Assembly: GCA_018971405.1 (NCBI GenBank)
Contig: JAGXAX010000117.1
Coordinates: 1-5,317 of the forward strand
DNA: 5,317 bases
Origin: Alphaproteobacteria bacterium
GTDB lineage: Bacteria > Pseudomonadota > Alphaproteobacteria > Micavibrionales > UBA2020
Reading direction: 5' to 3'
The first letter of the stretch is position 1; the number at the start of each line of letters is the position of its first letter. A model generated the notes under the pieces. It worked only from the letters and a program-made list of their open reading frames with translations, searched no databases and was not told the DNA's origin. A program made the position numbers and the translations under genes. This document shows, in pieces, positions 1 to 5,317 of the stretch.

Positions 1-189
1 CTGCCGGACACGGCCGAAGTCACGCATGTGAGTTTGTTCGATGGCACGAACGAAGGCTTGCGCCTCAAGAACCGTCCGGTCTTCTCGGTGCAATATCACC
101 CCGAGGCTTCGCCCGGCCCGCAAGACAGTCATTACCTCTTTGAACGCTTCGCCGCGCTCTTGCGCGACGCCCGGAAGAAAGCAGCCTGA
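1..189 (+). CDS. carA: Carbamoyl-phosphate synthase small (glutaminase) subunit, C-terminal fragment
   Basis: This is the last 62 codons of carA; the gene begins upstream of the window. CarA is the class I glutamine amidotransferase subunit that hydrolyses glutamine and passes ammonia to CarB for carbamoyl phosphate synthesis, in the cytoplasm. The frame is open from base 1 to the TGA at 187-189. It contains the family's C-terminal block: [12 protein letters not shown], then [16 protein letters not shown], then YLFERF. The His (codon 97-99) and Glu (codon 103-105) of the YHPE motif correspond to the His and Glu of the Cys-His-Glu triad (His353 and Glu355 in the E. coli protein). The nucleophilic Cys lies in the missing part. 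The short tail ending DARKKAA is normal. The stop codon is one base from the carB start, so the two subunits are almost certainly co-translated. Identification is firm from motif and neighbour together; completeness upstream cannot be judged. Confidence 0.95.
   Translation: MPDTAEVTHVSLFDGTNEGLRLKNRPVFSVQYHPEASPGPQDSHYLFERFAALLRDARKKAA
173..180 (+). promoter_or_regulatory. Ribosome binding site for carB
   Basis: The purine stretch GGAAGAAA inside the last carA codons ends 10 bases before the ATG at 191. It supports that ATG over the in-frame ATG at 41, which lies inside carA and would add 50 residues unlike CarB. The match to the anti-Shine-Dalgarno sequence is only moderate; coupling to carA termination probably contributes. 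Confidence 0.5.
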
Positions 190-190
190 C

Positions 191-3100
191 ATGCCAAAAC
201 GCACCGACATAAAATCCATCGCCATCATCGGCGCGGGGCCCATCGTCATAGGTCAGGCCTGCGAATTCGACTATTCCGGTACGCAGGCCTGCAAGGCGCT
301 GAAGGACGAAGGCTATCGCGTCATCCTCATTAATTCCAATCCGGCGACGATCATGACCGACCCTAAGCTCGCCGACGCAACATATATAGAACCGATCACC
401 GAAGACGTCGTCGCCCGCATCCTCGAAAAAGAACGCCCGGATGCGCTTTTGCCGACCATGGGGGGGCAGACGGCGCTCAACGTCGCGCTCGCGCTCGCCG
501 ATCACGGCACGCTGGAGACGCTCGGCATCGAGATGATCGGCGTGAAGCAGCGCGCCATCGAGCTTGCGGAGGACCGCGATCTCTTCAAGCGGAAGATGGA
601 GGAAATCGGCCTTGAATGCGCGCGCGGTAAAACGGTGAAAAACCTCGCCGAAGCGCTGGAGATCCTCGATTACGTCGGCCTGCCGGCGATCATCCGCCCG
701 TCCTTCACGCTCGGGGGCACCGGCGGCGGCATAGCCTACAACCGCGACGAATTCGAGAGTGTCGTCAAGGCAGGGCTGGAGGCGTCGCCGGTTTCCCAGG
801 TGCTGATCGAGGAGTGCATGCTCGGCTGGAAAGAGTACGAGATGGAAGTGGTGCGCGACCGCGCCGACAATTGCATCATCGTCTGCTCGATCGAGAACAT
901 CGACCCGATGGGCATCCATACCGGCGACAGCGTCACCGTCGCTCCCGCGCTGACGTTAACTGACAAGGAATACCAGCAGATGCGCCGCGCCTCGATCGAG
1001 ATTTTGCGCGCCATCGGCGTCGAGACCGGCGGCTCGAACGTACAGTTCTCCGTCAATCCGGAAACGGGGCGGCAGGTGGTGATCGAGATGAACCCGCGCG
1101 TCAGCCGCTCTTCCGCGCTGGCGTCGAAGGCGACGGGATTTCCCATCGCCAAGGTCGCGGCCAAGCTCGCCGTCGGCTATACGCTCGATGAACTGACGAA
1201 CGACATCACGGGCGTGACGCCCGCCTCGTTCGAGCCGGCGATAGATTATGTGGTGACGAAAATCCCGCGCTTCAACTTCGAGAAGTTTCAGGGCACGGAG
1301 GCTCTGCTCTCCACATCGATGAAGGCGGTGGGCGAGGTGATGGCCATCGGCCGCACCTTTGAGGAATCTTTGCAAAAAGCATTGATCTCGCTCGAAACCG
1401 GGCTGACGGGCTTGAAAGAAATGAACCTGATGCCGGAAAGCGCTGAATTCGACCGCCAATATATCATCGCCGCGCTGTCGCAGCCGCGGCCGGACAGGAT
1501 TCTGGTCGCGGCGCAGGCCTTCCGTCACGGTTTCACGGTCGATGAAGTGCATGATTGCAGCAAATACGACCGCTGGTTTCTGGAGCGTATCGCCGCGCTG
1601 GTCGCGCATGAAGAGAATTTGAAGAAAAACGGCGTTACCGACTGGATGGAGACGAAGCAGCTCGGCTTCTCCGACGCGCGCATCGCCGAGCTGACGGGCG
1701 CGAAAGAGGCGGATGTGACTAAAGCGCGCCATGCCGCGGGCGCGCGCCCCGTCTTCAGGCGCGTCGATACTTGCGCCGCCGAATTCGCTGCGCAAACGGC
1801 CTATATGTACTCGACCTACGAATGGGGCAATGCCTGCGAGGCCGCGCCGTCCGGCAAAAAGAAGGCCATCATCATCGGCTCCGGCCCCAATCGCATCGGG
1901 CAGGGGATAGAATTCGATTATTGCTGCGTCCATGCGGCCTTCGCGCTGAAGGCGCAAGGCATCGAAAGCATCATGATCAATTGCAACCCCGAAACCGTCT
2001 CGACCGATTACGACACCTCCGACCGCCTCTACTTCGAGCCGGTGACGATCGAAAAGGTATCGGACATCATCCGCGCCGAGCGGGAAAAAGGCGAGTTGCT
2101 CGGCGTGATCGTGCAGCTTGGCGGGCAGACGCCGCTGAAACTTTGCCATGCGCTCGAAAAAGCTGGCGTGAAAATTCTCGGCACCAGTCCGGACGCGATC
2201 GACCTTTCGGAGAGTCGCAAGCAGTTCGCCAAAGTCCTGCGCGGGCTGAACCTGCGCCAGCCGCCCAACGGCATCGCCGCCCGGGCGGAAGACGTGGCCG
2301 AGCTGGCCGATAAAATAGGCTTTCCGGTGATCGTGCGCCCGTCTTACGTGCTCGGCGGGCGCGGCATGCGCATTGTCCATGACGCCGCGGCGCTGCAAAA
2401 ATACATCGCCGAAAATGCCGAAATCATCGGCGAGGGCGATATTCTCGTCGATAAATATCTGCAAAACTGCATCGAGGTCGACGTCGATGCGCTTTCCGAC
2501 GGCAAGGACGTTTTCATCGCCGGCATTCTCGAACATATCGAGGAGGCGGGCATCCATTCCGGCGACAGCACCTGCGTTTTGCCGCCGCATTCCCTGCGCG
2601 ACGATATTGTCGAAGACCTGAAGCGCCAGACCGTGCAGCTCGCGCTGGCGCTGAAGGTCGTCGGCCATATGAACGTGCAATACGCGATCAAAACCAGCCG
2701 CGACCCTGCCAATCTCGACCATTACGAAATTTACGTGATCGAGGCCAATCCGCGCGCCTCGCGCACCGTGCCGTTCGTCGCCAAGGCGACGGGCATACCG
2801 CTGGTCGCCGCCGCGACGCGGCTGATGCTCGGCGAAAAAATCCCCGCGCTGCTGAAAGAAGGCGTGCTGCACAACCATGTTTTCCGCCATGTCGCTGTCA
2901 AGGCGCCGGTGTTTCCGTTCGCGCGTTTCCCGCGCGTCGAGGTGACGCTGGGGCCGGAGATGCGCTCGACCGGCGAAGTCATGGGCATCGACCGCGATTT
3001 CCGCCGCGCCTTCGCCAAGTCGCGTCTCGGCGCGGGCGCAAAGCTGCCGCTCTCCGGCACGGTGTTCATCTCGGTGCGCGACGCGGACAAGAACAGCATC

Positions 3101-3463
3101 ATTCCGCTGGCCGCCAAGCTCGCCGACGCGGGGTTCAAAATCGTCGCCACGGGCGGCACGGCGAAGCACCTCGTCGAGGCGGGCATCCGCGCGCACAAGG
3201 TCAACAAGGTGCACGAAGGCCAGCCGCACGTCGTCGATGCGATGATCAACGGCACGATTGACCTGATGCTCAACACGACGGAAGGTTTGCAGTCCGTCGT
3301 CGACGGGCGCAACCTCCGCCGCGCCGCGCTGCATAACAAGATCCCCTATTACACGACGCTCTCCGCCGCGCGCGTGGCGGTCGATACTATCGTTTATCTC
3401 AAAAGCGCCGGGCCGCTCGGCGTCTGCCCGCTGCAGGAATATCTTGAAAGGAAAAAGGCATGA
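191..3463 (+). CDS. carB: Carbamoyl-phosphate synthase large subunit (ammonia-dependent synthetase)
   Basis: CarB makes carbamoyl phosphate from bicarbonate, ammonia supplied by CarA, and two ATP, feeding pyrimidine and arginine synthesis. The 1090-residue product is full length (E. coli 1073) and has the duplicated architecture. Synthetase half 1 starts at [20 protein letters not shown] (residues 8-27) and has the ATP-grasp loop [11 protein letters not shown] (about 170-180) and metal ligands Gln285, Glu299 and Asn301, numbered as in E. coli. An oligomerisation domain follows (roughly 400-555). Half 2 starts at [20 protein letters not shown] (from about 557), with [11 protein letters not shown] from Arg716, [12 protein letters not shown], and Glu851/Asn853 in [13 protein letters not shown]. 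The C-terminal MGS-like allosteric domain (about 950-1090) keeps Lys967, Thr987, Thr990, Lys1006, Asn1028 and Thr1030, equivalent to E. coli Lys954, Thr974, Thr977, Lys993, Asn1015 and Thr1017, so UMP inhibition is expected. About nine extra residues lie before the second IEANP. The start at 191 matches the family N-terminus. The stop overlaps pyrE by four bases. Confidence 0.98.
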   Translation: MPKRTDIKSIAIIGAGPIVIGQACEFDYSGTQACKALKDEGYRVILINSNPATIMTDPKLADATYIEPITEDVVARILEKERPDALLPTMGGQTALNVALALADHGTLETLGIEMIGVKQRAIELAEDRDLFKRKMEEIGLECARGKTVKNLAEALEILDYVGLPAIIRPSFTLGGTGGGIAYNRDEFESVVKAGLEASPVSQVLIEECMLGWKEYEMEVVRDRADNCIIVCSIENIDPMGIHTGDSVTVAPALTLTDKEYQQMRRASIEILRAIGVETGGSNVQFSVNPETGRQVVIEMNPRVSRSSALASKATGFPIAKVAAKLAVGYTLDELTNDITGVTPASFEPAIDYVVTKIPRFNFEKFQGTEALLSTSMKAVGEVMAIGRTFEESLQKALISLETGLTGLKEMNLMPESAEFDRQYIIAALSQPRPDRILVAAQAFRHGFTVDEVHDCSKYDRWFLERIAALVAHEENLKKNGVTDWMETKQLGFSDARIAELTGAKEADVTKARHAAGARPVFRRVDTCAAEFAAQTAYMYSTYEWGNACEAAPSGKKKAIIIGSGPNRIGQGIEFDYCCVHAAFALKAQGIESIMINCNPETVSTDYDTSDRLYFEPVTIEKVSDIIRAEREKGELLGVIVQLGGQTPLKLCHALEKAGVKILGTSPDAIDLSESRKQFAKVLRGLNLRQPPNGIAARAEDVAELADKIGFPVIVRPSYVLGGRGMRIVHDAAALQKYIAENAEIIGEGDILVDKYLQNCIEVDVDALSDGKDVFIAGILEHIEEAGIHSGDSTCVLPPHSLRDDIVEDLKRQTVQLALALKVVGHMNVQYAIKTSRDPANLDHYEIYVIEANPRASRTVPFVAKATGIPLVAAATRLMLGEKIPALLKEGVLHNHVFRHVAVKAPVFPFARFPRVEVTLGPEMRSTGEVMGIDRDFRRAFAKSRLGAGAKLPLSGTVFISVRDADKNSIIPLAAKLADAGFKIVATGGTAKHLVEAGIRAHKVNKVHEGQPHVVDAMINGTIDLMLNTTEGLQSVVDGRNLRRAALHNKIPYYTTLSAARVAVDTIVYLKSAGPLGVCPLQEYLERKKA
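3446..3458 (+). promoter_or_regulatory. Ribosome binding site for pyrE
   Basis: The purine-rich run GAAAGGAAAAAGG overlaps the last carB codons. Its AAAGGA core ends eight bases before the ATG at 3460. It fixes the pyrE start inside the carB stop region and suggests efficient re-initiation by ribosomes finishing carB. Confidence 0.65.
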
Positions 3464-4011
3464 CGGATCTCGCCCGCCTTCGGCGCATCATCAATGAAAA
3501 ATCGTACAACACCGGCGGCGATTTCAAGCTCGCCTCCGGCGCGGCGAGCAGCTTCTTCTTCGACATGAAGCCGACGGTGCTCGACCCCGAGGGCGCCAAC
3601 CTCGTCGCCGACGCCATTCTGGAACGCATCAAGGGACTGAACGCGACGGCCATCGGCGGACTGGTGCTGGGCGCCTGCCCGATCGCCTCGGCCGTTTGCG
3701 TGAAAAGTTTCGGTACATCGGCCCCGTTGCAGGCCTTCTACGTGCGCAAGGAGGCCAAGACGCGCGGCACGCAGAAGATGATCGAGGGCGGGGATTTGAA
3801 AAAGGGCGACCGCGTGGTGGTGGTCGAGGACGTGACGACGACGGGAGGTTCGGCGTTGCAAGCGGTTGCCGAATTGCGCAAGCTCGGCTGCGAGGTCGTG
3901 AAAGTCATGACGATCGTCGACCGCGAGCAGGGCGCCGCCGCCGCTTTCGCCGCCGAGAAAATCCCCTTCGACGCGCTTTTCACCCGCCGCGATTTTGCCG
4001 AGGCAGCGTGA
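3460..4011 (+). CDS. pyrE: Orotate phosphoribosyltransferase
   Basis: PyrE transfers ribose 5-phosphate from PRPP to orotate, giving OMP and pyrophosphate, the fifth step of UMP synthesis; the cytosolic enzyme acts as a dimer. The 183-residue protein shows the expected blocks in order: [18 protein letters not shown] near residues 22-39, the [14 protein letters not shown] segment, the flexible-loop motif [13 protein letters not shown] (94-106; Arg96, Lys97 and Lys100 are the usual catalytic/PRPP residues), and the PRPP-binding signature [14 protein letters not shown] (119-132; acidic pair Glu123-Asp124). It is shorter than the roughly 213-residue enteric enzyme but keeps all blocks. The loop His of enteric enzymes (His105) is Arg102 here. 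The ATG overlaps the carB stop as ATGA and has a good ribosome binding site just upstream. It lies between carB and pyrF, which supports the call. The family is certain; the meaning of the His-to-Arg change is open. Confidence 0.97.
   Translation: MTDLARLRRIINEKSYNTGGDFKLASGAASSFFFDMKPTVLDPEGANLVADAILERIKGLNATAIGGLVLGACPIASAVCVKSFGTSAPLQAFYVRKEAKTRGTQKMIEGGDLKKGDRVVVVEDVTTTGGSALQAVAELRKLGCEVVKVMTIVDREQGAAAAFAAEKIPFDALFTRRDFAEAA
4000..4003 (+). promoter_or_regulatory. Ribosome binding site for pyrF
   Basis: A GAGG sequence within the last codons of pyrE ends seven bases before the ATG at 4011. With the TGATG stop/start overlap it picks this ATG over upstream in-frame starts inside pyrE, such as the one at 3696, which would add 105 residues with no relation to PyrF. 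Confidence 0.55.
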
Positions 4012-4685
4012 TGGCGCGTGTTTTCTGCGCCATCGACACGCCGGATCTTCCGGCCGCCGAAAAACTGGCGGCAAGCCTGCAGGGCGTCGTCGATATAAAA
4101 TTGGGGCTGGAGTTTTTTGCCGCGCATGGCGCGGCGGGCGTCAAAAAAGTCCGCGCGGCGGCGGGCGCGGAGACGAAACTTTTTCTCGATCTCAAATTTC
4201 ACGATATCCCCAACACGGTCGCGGGCGCGGTGCGTTCCGCCGTTTCCACATGCGCGCCGGATTTTCTCACCGTCCATGCGTCCGGAGGGCGCGAGATGAT
4301 GCGCGCGGCGGTCGCGGCGGCGGGGGCGACGAAAATCCTCGCCGTCACGGTGCTGACCAGTCTTGATGCGGATGAATTGTCCGCCGTCGGGCAGGGGCCG
4401 GATGCGGCGGCGCAAGTGCTGCGTCTCGCGCAGCTGGCGGCGGAGGCGGGGGCAAGCGGCATTGTCTGCTCGCCGCGCGAGATTGCGCTGCTGCGACGTG
4501 AATTGCCGGATAACGTCCTGCTTGTCGTGCCGGGAATACGCCCTGCCGGTTCCGCCGCCGGCGACCAGAAGCGCATCATGACGCCGCAGGAGGCTGCCGC
4601 GGCGGGCGCAGATTATCTGGTGATCGGGCGGCCGATCACGGAGGCGGCTGATCCTGTTGCCGCCGCGCGCGGTATGCGTGGTTGA
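4011..4685 (+). CDS. pyrF: Orotidine 5'-phosphate decarboxylase
   Basis: PyrF decarboxylates OMP to UMP, the last step of the pathway, in the cytoplasm as a TIM-barrel dimer. The 224-residue product starts [12 protein letters not shown], with the substrate-contacting Asp9. It continues with DIKLGLEFF (Lys30) and the catalytic tetrad region FLDLKFHDIPNTV, where Asp60, Lys62 and Asp65 form the DxKxxD signature. The VTVLTSLD block follows, then the phosphate-binding PGIRP (174-178) and IGRPI with Arg207. All catalytic residues are present. It is slightly shorter than the E. coli enzyme (245), without loss of a motif, and is Ala-rich, in keeping with the high GC content. It overlaps pyrE by one base (TGATG) and is the last gene of the visible operon. 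Its final 50 bases also encode, on the other strand, the C-terminal tail of the convergent pyrD. Confidence 0.97.
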   Translation: MARVFCAIDTPDLPAAEKLAASLQGVVDIKLGLEFFAAHGAAGVKKVRAAAGAETKLFLDLKFHDIPNTVAGAVRSAVSTCAPDFLTVHASGGREMMRAAVAAAGATKILAVTVLTSLDADELSAVGQGPDAAAQVLRLAQLAAEAGASGIVCSPREIALLRRELPDNVLLVVPGIRPAGSAAGDQKRIMTPQEAAAAGADYLVIGRPITEAADPVAAARGMRG

Positions 4686-5317
4686 TGCCGGAGATCAATT
4701 CCGGCCCTTTATAAACCAAACCCGTATAAATCTGCACGGCGTTTGCGCCCGCGTCAAAAAGGCGCGCCGCGTCATCCCCGCTTTGCACGCCGCCGCCGCC
4801 GATGACGGGAATTTCTGCACCGGCGATCCCGCGTATCTCGCGCACCATGCGGCAGGATGTTTCCAGCAGCAATGGCCCGCTGTAGCCGCCGACCGCCGCG
4901 CCGCCGCTTCGCGGCCAGTCGAAGGGAATGCCGCCGAGAAGCCCGCGCTTGTCCTGCGGCATCGTGTTGGTGGCGATAAAGCCGGTTGCGCCCGCGCTTA
5001 AAACGTCTTCCACCGTTTTTTGCAGGGCGTCCTTGTTTGCTTCCGGCGCGAGCTTGACAAGCACGGGCGTCGTTCCGGCTTCGGCAACGACAGCCTTGAT
5101 CAAGCTTTGTATCGGGGCTGCATCATGCGCATCGATGTTCGGGCAGGAAATATTGACGGCGAGATAATCTGCCAGCGGCGCGATGGCGGCGGCGAGAGCG
5201 CGGAGGTCATCAGTATCGTTTTCCGGCGAGGCGAGGCTCGCGCCGACGACCAGCCTTTTGCGCTCCGGCGCGGATTGAAAGCGCCGCAACTGCGCGACGA
5301 AATAATCCAGCCCCTTG
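4636..5317 (-). CDS. pyrD: Dihydroorotate dehydrogenase, C-terminal part, class uncertain (5' end outside window)
   Basis: PyrD oxidises dihydroorotate to orotate using FMN, the fourth step of UMP synthesis. The frame is open from the right edge to the TGA at 4636-4638, giving 226 visible codons. A TTG at 5289 is not the start: the frame continues upstream as KGLDYFVAQLRRF, typical of the family's first barrel region. Later blocks are GASLASPEND, YLAVNISCPN (active-site loop, 5137-5157), VLVKLAPE, GFIATNT, GGYSGPLL, the FMN phosphate site VIGGGGVQSGDDA, and VQIYTGLVYKGPELI. ADYLAVN, ATNT and the last block resemble class 2 (membrane-bound, quinone-dependent) enzymes. The Cys in NISCPN, the GASLASPEN segment and the lack of the NTPGLR sequence after the loop point to class 1. 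The electron acceptor is therefore undecided, and the N-terminus that would show a class 2 membrane helix is missing. The tail RARRQQDQPPP extends past the conserved fold and overlaps pyrF. Confidence 0.9.
   Translation of the reverse strand, partial: KGLDYFVAQLRRFQSAPERKRLVVGASLASPENDTDDLRALAAAIAPLADYLAVNISCPNIDAHDAAPIQSLIKAVVAEAGTTPVLVKLAPEANKDALQKTVEDVLSAGATGFIATNTMPQDKRGLLGGIPFDWPRSGGAAVGGYSGPLLLETSCRMVREIRGIAGAEIPVIGGGGVQSGDDAARLFDAGANAVQIYTGLVYKGPELISGINHAYRARRQQDQPPP
4687..4705 (+). terminator. Candidate weak hairpin just after the pyrF stop
   Basis: GCCGGA (4687-4692) pairs with TCCGGC (4700-4705) as a six-base stem, possibly seven with a G-T pair, around a short loop. It begins one base after the pyrF stop. 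Only CCTTT follows, not a proper T tract, and the same bases encode the LISGI region of pyrD on the other strand. It may slow or end transcription of the operon, or be chance in GC-rich coding sequence. Confidence 0.25.

Noticed and set aside
41..190. Upstream in-frame extension of CarB from an ATG at 41
   Set aside because: The 50 extra residues overlap the carA C-terminal motif in another frame and resemble no CarB N-terminus. The ATG at 191 gives the family start [10 protein letters not shown] and follows a ribosome binding site.
65..919. A 284-codon minus-strand frame over the carA/carB junction
   Set aside because: It is antisense to conserved CarA and CarB motifs, has a similar mirror composition and shows no recognisable protein.
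1856..3040. Internal similarity of the two CarB halves as a possible recent duplication or assembly artefact
   Set aside because: The two halves are the ancient duplication present in all CarB proteins; they are well diverged and total length is normal.
956..3334. A 792-codon open frame on the minus strand opposite carB
   Set aside because: It lies entirely antisense to the strongly conserved carB, its translation is rich in Arg, Asp, His and Gly as expected for the mirror of GC-rich codons, and no domain is recognisable. A mirror frame of this length is common in high-GC genes.
3394..4074. A 226-codon minus-strand frame opposite pyrE
   Set aside because: It is antisense to pyrE with its conserved motifs and has no recognisable domain or plausible gene context.
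4657..5001. A plus-strand frame of 114 codons opposite pyrD
   Set aside because: It lies antisense to the FMN-binding part of pyrD, and its composition is that of a mirror frame.
5287..5289. TTG as the pyrD start codon
   Set aside because: The frame stays open to the window edge and encodes the family-like KGLDYFVAQL upstream, so this TTG is an internal Leu codon.

Overview
This window is an ordinary but very compact stretch of de novo pyrimidine biosynthesis genes from a GC-rich bacterium. The style of the proteins suggests a member of the Alphaproteobacteria: a short orotate phosphoribosyltransferase with the DMKPT...DPEGAN and RGTQKMIEG segments, and a full-length CarB next to pyrE and pyrF. 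That placement is my impression from the proteins, not a computed result, and I cannot name a genus.

Plus strand, 1-4685: the 3' end of carA (glutamine amidotransferase subunit of carbamoyl-phosphate synthase), complete carB (synthetase subunit, 1090 residues), complete pyrE (orotate phosphoribosyltransferase, 183 residues) and complete pyrF (OMP decarboxylase, 224 residues). The junctions are a 1-base gap (carA/carB), a 4-base ATGA overlap (carB/pyrE) and a 1-base TGATG overlap (pyrE/pyrF), so this looks like one transcript with coupled translation. Minus strand, 4636-5317: the 3' part of a dihydroorotate dehydrogenase gene (pyrD), convergent with pyrF. The two coding ends overlap by 50 bases. 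The N-terminal part of pyrD lies beyond the right edge.

Together the genes supply carbamoyl phosphate (CarAB), oxidise dihydroorotate to orotate (PyrD), attach ribose phosphate (PyrE) and decarboxylate OMP to UMP (PyrF). The aspartate transcarbamoylase and dihydroorotase steps are not encoded here. UMP feedback on CarB is expected, because the residues of the C-terminal allosteric pocket are all present.

There is no gene-free stretch: coding sequence covers essentially every base. No tRNA, rRNA, mobile element, CRISPR array or long repeat was seen, and the promoters of both transcription units must lie outside the window. I found no new biological system. The points most worth a second look are a PyrD that mixes class 1 and class 2 features, including Cys where class 2 enzymes have the catalytic Ser, and its 3' overlap with pyrF.
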